From Reticulascus tulasneorum (lineage: Eukaryota > Ascomycota > Sordariomycetes > Glomerellales > Reticulascaceae), in the NCBI GenBank assembly GCA_001557505.1, contig LSAX01000002.1:2976001-3040000 (forward strand): a DNA stretch of 64,000 bases. Direction: 5' to 3'. Each line of letters opens with the position of its first letter. The stretch's first letter is position 1. The position numbers were made by a program, and so were the translations under genes. This document shows, in pieces, positions 1 to 11,331 of this stretch. The notes under the pieces are model-generated. The model did no database searches. It was given only the letters and a program-made list of their open reading frames with translations, and was not told the DNA's origin.

Positions 1-2879
1 CTGCTAGCCCACCGTGTCCACCAAGATAGTGCTCTTTTGCCTGTAATGATGTACCTACAGCATTACCTAGATGCGCATTAACTTACACTGGCGCACACAT
101 CCACCTTGATTGTGTAGGAGTGGACGAAAGAACGGGAGGTTGCCTTGATTACATAGGTACCTATGTTCACAGATCATGCACGCCAGAGTTTTATCGGCCT
201 CATTATTGTGGTTTCTAGTAACGCTTCACTGGCAATACCTACCTAGCAAAGGATGTCGAAGGAGACCAGACTGACCGCTACCTTACGTGCCGAGTACCTA
301 GCATCACAAGCTCATACTGGCTTATCCAAGGTACCTATACCCGTCCATCTATATATATCTCTTCAGGGTGAGCCAGCTACGACGATTTGCTTTATCAACG
401 ATAGTATCCCATACTTCTGCCTGCATACCCACCCAATGTCATATTATACTGTACTACTTGCGCTGCCATTTATCCCTCCCAGTCAACAGTCGACATCTCG
501 ATGCTGGAACCTCCACCACTTCCTGTCCTAAAGGTTTGCCCTTGTGAGAGAATTGGGTCGCCTCACTTGTTCTGGCAAGGCGGGAATGAGATCGACTACC
601 TTAGTTAGCCCACCTCCCCCTCCCCTGCCCTCCCCTCCCCGAAAATACGCCTGGCAATGAATGCTGCATCCGGCACAGCACGCCGATTTCTCATCATCAA
701 ACATCACGATTCAAACTCGGCAATATGACATCTGGCTGCACCCGTACGGCAGGGGGCTTGCAATTATCAGGACAGGGGAGTCGTGTATAACAAAGAAAGA
801 TACGGATGCCCAGTGAGCTGCTAACGTCCTTGATCACTCTAGTAATCAGTCCTCAGAGTCGGGTTCTATGGAGGAGGCATCAAGACCCTCAACCCGCACT
901 AGGATGTACCTCGATCATCCCATGCCCCTCTACACTAAGATGTTAGGCGCTATAGTTGTACATAGTATGTAGTCCGTATGTTGGTGTGGCTTCACCTTCC
1001 AATTTGATGATTTTATTTGAGAGCTTCCCCATCCGCGGGATCGTCTTTGCCTTTTACGGACTGGTCGGGTACACTTTTGCATCGGTCTCCCATACGATGG
1101 CGTCCACCACATCACATTCGACGAATAATATGGCCATGCTTGCCTGTCCCGCTACGAATTCGAGTACAAGTGTTTCCTTTCTTTTTATTCCCTCGATGTC
1201 TTGTATGTAGCTTCCCCCGTGCTTTGTTGGGTGTGCGTAGTAGCTAATTAACTTGATGTCCTGTTGAATAAAACATGTTCCCAATTTGGTATGGCGGCCT
1301 CAAAATTTACCGGTGAACCTTGCGAAAGGTCAAGAGAACACTGTACCGTACAGCATGGTTCTGGGTTGATCACCGCAGTTGGGGCTCCCCAGCCAAATGC
1401 TGCCCTGGCCTGGCCATTTCCTTTGCCTGGAGCTGCCTCCGGGGTTGGTCTCATGTTCGTTCGCCCGCGTTCAGACCTCCGCCGATGAGACGAACAGGTC
1501 TCAGTGGCCAGATTCACTCAAAGCGACTGTCCCGGCTCCCTTGTGGCTTCGTGGCAGACGGCTAGCTGCGCCAGACTTTTGATTGCATCGGGGGCACTGC
1601 TCAACACCACTCGGCTCGGTCGCTTACGTCGTAACTTATAGCAGAGCGACGATTTTGTTACGTATCTGTGAAGATCCATTTGTCCGTGGTACAAGCTCCC
1701 CGGGCCTCGACGTTTCGGGTCGAACACATAGTTCCCAAGACACTTATTTGGCCTGACATCTGTCACATCAGGCTTTTCTCCACATGTTTCGCATAGTTCC
1801 TTGTCAGGTCGTCACTGGGGGCTTCCTAACTACCCTTTTGTTATAATCATGCATGTTCATCTTATAAAGTGCTAAGAAATGGAGCAAGTATCTCTTTCCT
1901 TAGATCTATGGTCTCACCTCCATGGGGACGACTGTCACGTTCCGGGCCTTTATTGGCCTGACCCTGGTAAATCTGTCGTAAGACACGAGATGGGACTGGC
2001 ATCGATCTCAAGACCAGTCTGTGCCCACTGACTGCCCATAACGAATTAGCGGCTATAACTGCCCCCCCAGCCGCTGGGATTCGAAGTGAACGGGGAAAGC
2101 AACAGAAGCAGGGCGCACACGTGGCAGCAACTTTTGATTTGTGGAATGATGGTAGAAGCAACCAGCATCGTTCTCCAGCATGTCTTCTGCGCATACTTCG
2201 GCTCAATCTTCCACTAGCAAGAGATGTCCAATGAGGATCATGTAAAGCGGTGGAAGATCTAGCTCCAGACTCGTCGTCGGTCTGACAGACCACGTTATCC
2301 CTAGAAACATTGGTTGGCAAGGCCCTGCCCGCCAGGCAAACTAGCACAGCTCAGCGGACAATCCAATCCCCAACACGAGCGCAATGCCCAGTATTTTCAA
2401 GGAGATCATCTTGGCGATCGGAGCCATCAAATGAGATTCATTTCATTCCAACACTTCCATCGGCATCCACTGCGTCGGCCACAGTCGGGCGACAACATCG
2501 CCCAAGTCCCCCTGTCAGGCATCCTTTTTAACTTCCCGAACAAGACACAGACTCCGATGCACCTCAAAAAATCTCTGATCTTCTGCCTCAGGCTTTTTTG
2601 GCCCTGCTCACTCATGCAATGCCATAATACGGCAGTCACCGCGAGATCCCCAACCTGGTCTGATGAGGCAAGATATCCCGGAAACCAACTGCCGGGGCTT
2701 CATGAAAACAATGTTCCATAAACCTAGACGTACGCTGTGAAACCGTTATTCGTAACCCGGCTCGTCCAAAAGATCCCCCAGGTTAAGCACACGGACGACG
2801 GCTCTCTGCCCTTGCATAAAGGTAGGATCCCGAACTCGGAAACCGACTTTGTGATCTGTCGGATCTGAGCAGTTTATTA

Positions 2880-3410
2880 GACCCATACTTGTCGCATGCT
2901 GCGTACACATGGCTCTCAGCAGAATCCTTCTTCAATCTTTCCAGTTCTGTGCGTCTGGCCACGACAAGAGAGACCACTTCTTCAGCGAGACGGAATGACC
3001 TTTCAGCCCCAGGTAGTCAATGCCAGGGATATGTTGAATCTTCCCTCGGCAAGCCTGCGATCATGTGCGAGAGGGCCCTGAAACCTACAAAAGTTCGTTA
3101 TTCAGGTGTTCCAGACTCTTTGGGACTTCGGGGATGGTCTTCCGCAAAGGAAGCTGTTTTTTCCCCCCAGCATATCATCGAGTCAAGGTGTGACACTTAT
3201 GCCGCATGATTTCCCCGAGATTCTCTTCTCGAAGGTTTCCCCTGCATTGCCTAGCGAGCCACGCACGGCATTCTGCACCATCTTGGAAGTCCCTGGCCGC
3301 CATCGTGCCCGTGCTTGAACGACAATATTTGCGAGCTTCCCTACAGAAACTCGTCTGACCGTTAGCGCGTTTCCGTCAATGATGACCTTCCTAGTATTTC
3401 GCTGTCAGGA
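2880..3410 (-). pseudogene. Decayed coding relic, possible aromatic ammonia-lyase fragment
   Basis: Reading the minus strand from about 3410 down to 2880 gives consecutive protein-like stretches in different frames, broken by stops and frameshifts. The first, from about 3401, contains VIIDGNALTV and later GKSCGIS before a TGA. The second, in another frame, ends KSLEHLNNELL before a TAG. The third, starting near 2990, contains VVSLVVARRTE followed by SHVYAACDKYG. These resemble, in the right order, the start (IDGxxLTV), the region around the YGxSTGFGG loop and the conserved VNSLALxSARxT...YAxCQA segment of PAL/HAL-type aromatic ammonia-lyases. The active-site loop itself (Ala-Ser-Gly, MIO) is not seen, and the spacing implies large internal loss. 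The family assignment is inference from remembered motifs; a chance succession of open stretches remains possible. Confidence 0.3.
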
Positions 3411-4676
3411 ATCTCTATTCCGCACCATCCGGTCGATCTCTCTTTCGCATAGCCGACCCGAATGACAGCCCCAGACTAGTCTAGCACAACGATTCATTGG
3501 CATTGCTTGACAAAACATGACGCTGTCGTACCCTTATTGGGCCAACGTAAGTACAGTACGTAGTAATCTGATCCAGCCGCTGCAAGCTGCATTCTGATTG
3601 GGTTTGAGGGGCTCAAATGGGAGGCTCATGCATGTCTCAGTCCTTGAGCATGGGATGCTTCGCCTTAAGGAGGATTACGGAGTCACGAGCTGTCGACCGT
3701 ACTCAAACATCTCGAATTCTCAACATTTTTCCATGGCTCAAGACACCCTTATCTCTAGTCGGGATTGAAAGCCAGATTGGCTCAGTTGAAGTCCTCAACT
3801 ACCCCGGTTGAGCAAGTTCACCGGCAGCAGTGATTTGTGCGTATCTCATTACTCCAAGCATCCTTATACGAGAACGACAATTGCAAACAGTCATAACAGG
3901 ACTGTAATGTTGCGTAATTCAGGTCGAGTAGTATGCGGGATCTGATGTCCAGTTTTCTCTGGAGGATCATGCATATCTCCTTGACTCTGATGTAGGTCTA
4001 TTGGCAAAGCTTTTGTCTCTAATACTTCTCTCAGCGTTTCTTCACCTGGCAACAGTGGCGGTTGGTCCTTCTTGTTTCCTTTGGCCTATCCGTCTCCCCC
4101 TTTCTCTTTATTCTGATGACTCGGCTCGTGGCCTCGTGGAGTGCTTCGGCGCTTGCTGGCAAGACGATCGATGAGGCATTGGGCACCTAGTCTAGGAGAG
4201 CCTACATCTCGTCGAGCAAGGACCCGGCGGTATTGTCCGTTCGTGATACCTTTACCGTTGGAGAAAGTCAGAGCCAGCCTAGAAACCAGCCACACGATAG
4301 ACCACTGCGCCATTAGTGCAGACAGCTTGAAGCCGTTCTGTCGTACACATTCCTTGCATGAGTTTGGATACGCATAGTGTGTTTCTGAATCTCAAGGACC
4401 GCTCGGCTTTGCTGAGCGTTTTGCTTCGACGGCTCCGCCGACCTCTGCGTCTTTGAGTAATAGTCATTATTGGCCGGTGCGGATGCGTGAACCCACTGGC
4501 GATCCTGTGCCCGGGGCCCTACTCCCCGTGGCAGGATCCCGCGCGGGAGTTGTGAATCAACGTCGGCTCGGCCTCGGTCTAAAAAATTTGTCAGCACCCG
4601 CGCGCGATGTCTCGACCGAATGCAGCGGCCCGCTGCCAAAAATACACTACACGTGCATCCCTGATATTTGGTTAAC

Positions 4677-4724
4677 GCAGTTTTGTTTGTCACCAAGAAA
4701 GCCGAGCTATTACTGATATGGCTT
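4677..4724. repeat. 48-bp direct repeat, copy A
   Basis: This 48-bp segment recurs at 4801-4848 with three mismatches (t/g, c/a, g/a) and no gap; copies start 124 bp apart. The sequence between the copies is not itself repeated, so this is an isolated duplication and not a tandem array. Confidence 0.85.
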
Positions 4725-4800
4725 GCGTCTGGGGTTGAGGTCGCGTCCCGCTACTAAGTAATACACTGCATAAAGCTTGAATCTTTCAGACCTGACGGGT

Positions 4801-4848
4801 GCAGGTTTGTTTGTAACCAAGAAAGCCAAGCTATTACTGATATGGCTT
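4801..4848. repeat. 48-bp direct repeat, copy B
   Basis: Second copy of the segment at 4677-4724 (45 of 48 positions identical by eye). Flanking sequence on either side of the two copies is unrelated except that both continue into a GATATGGCTT word. It could be the terminal direct repeats of a small degraded element, but no target-site duplication was recognised. Confidence 0.85.
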
Positions 4849-5161
4849 TGTGGTGGTAAATGAGAGTCGCGAGCGCTTGCTGGGCCACACCTGGGTGTGG
4901 AGGGGATCATGAGTAGTCATACTATAGGATTCTGGCGATGCAGACTGTGGCTTACTGACACTCCCCTCCACGGAGGTTCTGCTTTCGTGTGAGGTATCGC
5001 CTTGAGACGGCGGTTGTTTTTAACTATAAGAACCATTGCATGCCTTGCCCAGTGGTATTTTTTTGGGATGGCGGAAATCAAGTCAAACCACAGATCTTGT
5101 CCAACACCTTGAGCTACTCGCATCATCGATTCCACTCTGTGCCAAGAAACATACTAGCATA

Positions 5162-6037
5162 ATGTCTGCCTCGAAGCCCATCAAGCTGTACAGCCATGGT
5201 AGGACCCGCCCCTGGTCATTGGCTGTGCTGTTTCTAACCTTCTAGACTCCGGCCCTAATCCGTGGAAAGTCGTCATGATCCTCGAGGAGCTAGAGATCCC
5301 ATACGACACGGTACGTTTCTAATCGATAGTCCTGTGGAGGTACACATACCAACGGCAGCAGGAATTTGTAGATATGAGATTCATCAAGAAGGAGCCATAC
5401 ATTTCAGTCAATCCCAACGGACGAGTACCGGCGATCTACGATCCCAACACGGACATCACTCTCTGGGAATCAAACGCTATTATCGAATATCTCGTTGATA
5501 CATATGACAAAGAGAACAAACTCACCTTCACCACTCTTCCCGAAAAGTATCATCTGAGGCAGTTCTCGTACTTTCAATCTTCGGGTCAGGTATAAACTGC
5601 TTTGGTCCCTATGACCCCGTCAAAGCTAAGGAACTGCAGGGCCCATACTTCGGCCAGCTGTCTTTCTTCGTCAACTTCTTTCCCGAAGACATTCCCTCCG
5701 TCAAGACAAGGTACGAAGAGCAGACTGTTCGCGTCTTCTCCGTCCTTGACCGAGCCCTTGAGGGTAAGGAATATCTTGTTGGAGACAAGTGGTAAGTCGC
5801 CGGAAAACGCTTCGAGGGGCAGCTCTACTGACACTGCATCATAGCACCTATGCTGATATCGCCTTCGTGAGCTGGGACAAAGTTGCAGAGTTGCTGCTGG
5901 CGGATAAATGGAACGACAAATACGAGATCGATGCTAAGTACCCTAACTTCGCAGCCTGGCACGCGCGTATCACTGGTCGCCCAGCAGTTCAGAAGGCGCT
6001 GAAAATGAAACGTGATTTGAAGGCAAACAAACAATAG
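5162..6037 (+). CDS. Glutathione S-transferase, Ure2/GTT-like
   Basis: Predicted cytosolic glutathione S-transferase, conjugating glutathione to electrophiles. Exons 5162-5198, 5246-5310, 5362-5589, 5640-5791 and 5845-6037 join to 224 residues, usual for the family. The thioredoxin-like N-domain runs from KLYSHDSGPNPWKV through VNPNGRVPAIYDPN (the cis-Pro glutathione-binding region) to LWESNAIIEYLV, where the E-S pair contacts the glutamyl moiety. The all-helical C-domain contains QGPYFGQLSFF and the late DIAFVSW and YPNFAAWHARI segments. The pattern fits the fungal Ure2-like class; the glutamine-rich prion domain of yeast Ure2 is absent, so a detoxification role is more likely than nitrogen regulation. 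Introns are 47-53 bp. The third exon has two adjacent possible acceptors (CAGCAG at 5356-5361). Confidence 0.92.
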
Positions 6038-6493
6038 TGGTGTTGAGCTTGAATTGGTTGGCTGATAGAACAGAATGTGGAAATGAATTAGGGGATGAAG
6101 ACAATAAAGGGTGCTCGATGGGATTACTACTTAGTCTATCAACTCTTTTGCCTTTCTACAACACGCCTGTAAACACTCCATGGAATTCAATCGCTGTTTC
6201 TCTATCTCTAATTTCGTTCGCATGGCCACAGGGGCATCCGTATCTTTCGATATGCTCAAGATATCCACGCTAACAGAACCGCTTACTACAGATCCTAAGC
6301 TTGAAAATACATGAAAGATAGTCGCAAGACTATATGGACTGGACTAAAGCAACGATTGGAGCAAACAAACAATATCAGCTCAGTGTTCAATCCATATGCC
6401 TACAGTAGTGAACAAGCCTGGTCATAGGTTGGTGTTACACGCCCAAGATCGGACGCATGGCCGGACACCTGAGACGGCGGATGACAAGACGCG
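6038..6493. other. Convergent 3' spacer, GST to coiled-coil gene
   Basis: Between two converging genes. It presumably carries both 3' UTRs; AATAAA-like words occur (for example near 6101). No further coding signal seen. Confidence 0.5.
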
Positions 6494-7015
6494 TTAGTCG
6501 TCCCAAACGGCCGACTTGGCCTTCTCGGCTTCAGCCTGCCTCCTCTTCTCCGCGGCCCTCTCCTCCTCTTTGCGCTTCTTCTCTTTCTCCTTCATGGCTT
6601 TCTCATACGCCTTTTGCTCCTCAGTCTGCTTTGGCACCTTGACTCCCAATGCGCTGGCTATCATTCGCCGAGCCACAGCATCGGTCTTTTCCGGTCGCTT
6701 TGGTGCTGCCGGATCAGGAGATAGTGGAGCCGCAAGAGAAGTAGCGTCAGGTTCTGGAGTCCAAGGCCGGCGGGAGGAGCTGTATGTTGGAGACATTGGA
6801 GTTGGAGGCGGCGCGGATGGGGTGCTCTTGGAGTCATCGTCCTGACCACTTGCTGATCCTTCGGAATCGGAGCCAGAGGTCACATCCTCATCTTCCCAGG
6901 AGTCTGCTACGACTTTCTTCTGCTTAGGGTTTGCTGTCTTGAGAGACGTCTTGTTCGGGTCCAGAGTTAGTTTAGAGAGAGAAGACGACACATCCTTATG
7001 GCCAGATGGTGCCAT
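6494..7015 (-). CDS. Conserved-type fungal protein of unknown function, disordered with C-terminal coiled coil
   Basis: Single-exon frame of 173 residues starting at the ATG at 7013-7015 (MAPSGHKDV) and ending WDD-TAA. An open stretch continues upstream to 7267, but its composition differs and it probably is leader sequence. Residues 35-65 are acidic (SWEDEDVTSGSDSEG), 65-110 are Pro/Ser-rich (APPPTPMSPTYSSSRRPWTPEP), and after ARRMIASALGVKVPKQ the C-terminus is a strongly charged helix (EKAMKEKEKKRKEEERAAEKRRQAEAEK) likely to form a coiled coil. I do not recognise a domain with a known activity. The ordered composition and the clean start and stop support a real gene. It is divergent from the Lon gene over about 0.9 kb. 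Confidence 0.65.
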   Translation of the reverse strand: MAPSGHKDVSSSLSKLTLDPNKTSLKTANPKQKKVVADSWEDEDVTSGSDSEGSASGQDDDSKSTPSAPPPTPMSPTYSSSRRPWTPEPDATSLAAPLSPDPAAPKRPEKTDAVARRMIASALGVKVPKQTEEQKAYEKAMKEKEKKRKEEERAAEKRRQAEAEKAKSAVWDD

Positions 7016-7932
7016 GTTCTCAGCGAATGCAGCAGTGCTACGCAATGGACTTTGACCCTGGACACTGGGCTGGAAGCGAGGCGGCACGAAGCGAACAGGA
7101 GGGGTAGGATTTCGAAGACAGACTTGAAGCTCTGCTTGAAGACGAAGACGGGGCTGTACCACTTTGTAACGCTTCAACCTAGGAGAGCCTGGAATTTGGG
7201 CCCAAGGATATGGATCTGAAGGTGAGGGGTGATACAACAGAGCAGTAGCCAGAAGATATACCGACAAAGCAAGCGATCAATAATTCAAGGACGAGAGAAC
7301 GGCTGAAATAGAGAGACTACTAATCTATCCGCCGAGAGACTTCTCCAATGCAATGTGGGGTTGGTTCTTTCTTCCCCGCAGATTGTGAACAATCAAGCAA
7401 ATCACTGGGCAATGTGGAATGACGGACCACCACCACCTTCGCCAAAGAAGACCCTCTAAGTATTTCTGCACTGTGTATATGCTTGTGGGATGCCGTGATA
7501 GACAGTGCGAGAGCTTGGTGATTGAAACAGTACGTCCGTACATTCTTTACTATGTCGCGCGCTGACTGGCGGCCCGAGCGCCCCTGGGCGACGCCTGGCC
7601 TGCCCCTGATCTGCCGAAGTTCTTCCTTGGGCTGGTAACGTCAGTGCTGCTGGCTAGGCCGATTTTTTTGATGATCCATGTATGTCGTTATGTCCGAGGT
7701 TCCGTCAATTTCTCATTATAAAGCATTTTGGGACTTGCGCAGAGCTGCATCTGCCATTTTCCAGCTCCAGCTTTATCTACGAAGCCTCAGGTCATGCCTT
7801 TGCGTATTGCTTAGGCCTTTCTGTTCTACATTTATCTGACGTGCTTTCCTGACCCCATCCTGTCCGCCGGCTACGTTCTCGTTCTCCGGAAGCGGAGCTC
7901 TAGCACTACAACATTCTATCTCCAGGGGCACC
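7016..7932. other. Divergent promoter region between coiled-coil gene and Lon
   Basis: 917 bp separate the two divergent starts. A TATAAA at 7717-7722 faces the Lon gene. Pyrimidine-rich stretches follow toward the Lon start. No further gene is supported. Confidence 0.5.
7717..7722 (+). promoter_or_regulatory. Candidate TATA box of the Lon gene
   Basis: TATAAA lies 211 bp upstream of the Lon ATG, with a C/T-rich leader after it. Placement suits a fungal core promoter; the call is by motif only. Confidence 0.4.
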
Positions 7933-10900
7933 ATGGTGCTGCGATCAAGTTTCCCGAGGCATCTGAGCCTCGGACGCTCTGCTGCCTATATCAGACGATC
8001 ACAGTCAGGCTCAATCAGCAGACTGTGGGTAGCAAATGCGACATGTCGATCTTCGATAAGCTCCAGCAGGCTCCTCCCAACGACTCGACCGCACGGAGCG
8101 ATCGCGCAGTTCTCGACAACCACACCACGCTTGAAGGAAGAGAAGGATCAGGGGTTCTTTGACCGATCTATTGAGCCTCTGTCAGAAGAGGAACAGAAGG
8201 AAAATTTGGAGAAGCAGCGCGAGCTGGAGGAGAAAGAATTGGCAGAAGCCAAGAACTCAAGCTCCGACCCTGCATCTTCAGCAAAGAGCGAAGGGTCCGG
8301 CGGAACATCGGATGGAAAGGCTAGTGGTGCCGCTGGTGGCTCTTCATCTGGCTCTGGCGGCGATGGGTCTGGGGATGGTGGTCGGCGAGGGCGAAAGCCT
8401 TCCAGCGAGCGGAGTCTGCAAAAGCCCGTGGTGCCGGATGTTTATCCCCAGGTTCTCGCCATACCTATCGCGAAGCGCCCACTATTCCCCGGCTTTTATA
8501 AGGCAATAACCATCAAGGATCCCAATGTGGCGGCGGCCATCACCGAGATGATCAAGAGAGGACAACCTTACGTCGGTGCCTTCCTCTTCAAGGACGAAAA
8601 CGCGGACGAGGACGTCATTCGCAATGCCGACGATGTCTATGACACGGGTGTCTTTGCTCAGATTACGAGCGCGTTCCCCATGCACGGTGAGCAAGGCAGC
8701 CTTACAGCAATTCTATATCCCCACCGGCGCATTCGATTGTCCAGCCTCGTACCACCTACAAGTGAGGACATGAAGAAGAGCGAGGCGAAAGTCGAACCTG
8801 TCCCCGAGCCGATACCCTCGAAAGCAACCGAGGACGAACCGCAACAGGAGAAGAAAGGCGATGTTGTCGCAAGCTTTGAGGAAAGTGCCGTGAATCCCAA
8901 GCCCGACCAGGTTGCGGAGAAATACGAACCAACGTCGTTCCTTAAAAGGTACCCTGTCAGTCTAGTCAATGTCGAGAACCTGACAGAAGAGCCGTACGAT
9001 CCGAAGAGTGCTGTTATCCGAGCTGTCACAAACGAGATTGTGAATGTTTTCAAGGAGGTGGCGACAATGAACAGCCTCTTCCGAGACCAGATATCCACAT
9101 TCTCCATGAGCCAATCTACGGGGAACGTGACATCCGAGCCAGCTAAGCTCGCGGACTTTGCCGCAGCTGTCTCTTCAGGAGAGCAGGGCGAACTGCAAGA
9201 AGTCTTGTCGAGCCTAAATGTCGAGGAACGAATGCAAAAGGCCCTTGTCGTGCTCAAAAAGGAGCTGATGAATGCTCAATTGCAGTCGAAAATCACGAAG
9301 GATGTCGAGAGCAAGATCACCAAGCGACAGCGAGAGTACTGGCTCATGGAGCAGATGAAAGGGATCCGGCGAGAACTAGGCCTCGAATCAGATGGGAAAG
9401 ATAAGCTGGTCGAGAGGTTCAAGGAGAAGGCTGACAAGCTTGCAATGCCGGAGGCCGTACGAAAGGTGTTTGATGACGAAATTAATAAGCTCGCCCACCT
9501 TGAGCCAGCGGCCTCAGAATTCAATGTCACCAGAAACTACCTCGACTGGCTCACGCAGATCCCCTGGGGACAACGGAGTGCAGAGAACTTTGGCATCCAG
9601 AACGCGATGAAGGTTCTGGACGAAGATCACTACGGGCTGAAGGACGTCAAAGATCGCATCTTGGAATTTATAGCCGTTGGCAAACTCCGTGGCACGGTGG
9701 AAGGCAAGATTCTATGCTTTGTCGGACCACCAGGTGTTGGAAAGACCTCAATTGGAAAATCCATTGCGAGAGCACTTAACCGTCAGTACTACCGGTTCAG
9801 CGTCGGTGGTTTGACGGACGTTGCAGAAATCAAAGGCCACCGACGGACCTACGTTGGAGCCCTTCCTGGACGAATCATCCAGGCTTTGAAGAAATGTCAA
9901 ACGGAGAACCCGCTCATCTTGATCGATGAAATTGACAAGATTGGCAGAGGGTACCAAGGAGACCCATCTTCAGCACTGCTCGAACTTCTAGACCCTGAAC
10001 AGAACAGCTCTTTCTTGGACCACTACATGGATGTTCCTGTTGACCTATCTAAAGTTCTTTTCGTCTGCACTGCTAACATGACCGACACGATTCCAAGACC
10101 TCTTCTTGATCGAATGGAGCTTATCACACTTTCGGGATATGTCGCGGATGAAAAAATGGCCATCGCCGAGCGGTATCTCGCGCCAGCTGCGCGAGAAGCT
10201 GCCGGTCTCAAGAATGCAGATGTCAACCTCAGCGAGGAAGCGATCGAGGAGTTGATCAAATCGTATTGTCGAGAATCAGGAGTCCGCAACTTGAAGAAGC
10301 AGATTGAAAAGGTGTACAGAAAATCGGCTCTGAAGATTGTTCAGGACTTGGGTGAAGCAGTGCTTCCGGAGTCTGACGCCCTGACTAGCGAGGGGAAGGC
10401 GGCCCTAGAAGAATCAGAGAAAGAGAAATCAGATGGAGTTCGTCAAGCAGCAGAAACTGCAACCGAGACTGAAACGACAGAGAAGCCTCGAGTGGCTTTG
10501 CATGTTCCCGACACAGTTCATGTCACTATCAACAAGGAGAACCTGACAGACTATGTTGGTCCGCCAGTTTTCACATCCGATCGATTGTACGAGGTCAATC
10601 CCGCCGGCGTTGCCATGGGCCTTGCCTGGACGCAGATGGGGGGTGCTGCCATGTACGTGGAGTCGATCCTGCAAGGAGCCTTGCGGCCTAGTAGCAGGCC
10701 ACACTTGGAAATCACGGGCAACCTGAAGTCAGTCATGAAAGAGTCTTCAACCATCGCTTACTCGTTTGCCAAGTCATTTGTGGCCAAGGAGTTCCCGGAA
10801 AACCACTTCTTTGAGAAGGCAAAACTACACTTGCATGTACCAGACGGGGCTGTGCCCAAAGATGGCCCATCAGCTGGCATAACTATGGCAACATCGCTCA

Positions 10901-11331
10901 TGTCGCTCGCATTGGACCTGCCCGTGGATCCCACCGTCGCCATGACTGGCGAGCTAACCCTGACAGGTAAGGTGCTGCGAATCGGAGGACTGAGGGAAAA
11001 GACTGTAGCCGCGCGACGAGCGGGGTGCAAAATGGTGGTCTTCCCGAAGGACAACATGTCCGACTGGTTAGAGCTCCCAGAGGTACGTTAAACCCCCCCC
11101 CTCCAAGTCCCCACGTGAGTGTCAGCCGATGTTGGGTGCCTAACACGACCAACGCAGAACATCAAGGAGGGCATCGAAGGGAAACCAGTTGGCTGGTACT
11201 CTGACGTCTTCGAACTCATCTTCCCCGATCTCGATCGGGAGAAAGCCAATACGTGTAAGATCTGCGAATGGAAGAAGGAGAACGACAAGAAGACCAAAGA
11301 TGAGGAAGCAGAAGAGGGCAAAGACGAATAG
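7933..11331 (+). CDS. PIM1: Mitochondrial ATP-dependent Lon protease (Pim1-type)
   Basis: AAA+ serine protease of the mitochondrial matrix that degrades damaged and unassembled proteins. Exon 1 7933-11082, a 75-bp intron, exon 2 11158-11331: 1107 residues, typical for fungal Pim1. The start has a good context (CACCATGG) and opens an Arg/Ser-rich, acid-poor presequence of about 65 residues ending near FSTTTPRL. A Ser/Gly/acidic linker (about 75-155) precedes the LON N-domain (VYPQVLAIPIAKRPLFPGF). The AAA+ module has Walker A GPPGVGKT at 598-605 (Lys604) and Walker B LILIDEID at 661-668. The protease domain carries the Ser-Lys dyad: Ser980 in DGPSAG and Lys1023 in GGLREK, 43 residues apart as in E. 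coli Lon. The second exon supplies NIKEGI and a highly charged tail. All catalytic residues are present, so it should be active. Confidence 0.97.

Larger units (their letters stand above)
1..5161. other. Gene-poor region, no intact gene seen
   Basis: No reading frame here has a recognisable domain, a good start context or a splice pattern that joins into a protein. The open frames on both strands are short and overlap at random. The two structured items I can support are listed separately: a decayed minus-strand coding relic near 2.9-3.4 kb and a 48-bp direct duplication at 4.68-4.85 kb. Short TAGGTACC-type words (about 155-166 and 328) recur in other spacers of the window. Confidence 0.6.

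Noticed and set aside
1862..2347. 161-codon minus-strand open frame
   Set aside because: It does not begin at ATG, has high Arg/Ser/Cys content and no recognisable domain.
4250..4315. tRNA-like A-box (TGGCGCAGTGG) on the minus strand
   Set aside because: No matching B-box, acceptor stem or anticodon arm could be formed.
7016..7267. 84-codon N-terminal extension of the coiled-coil protein
   Set aside because: Composition differs from the rest and the ATG at 7015 gives the more natural start.
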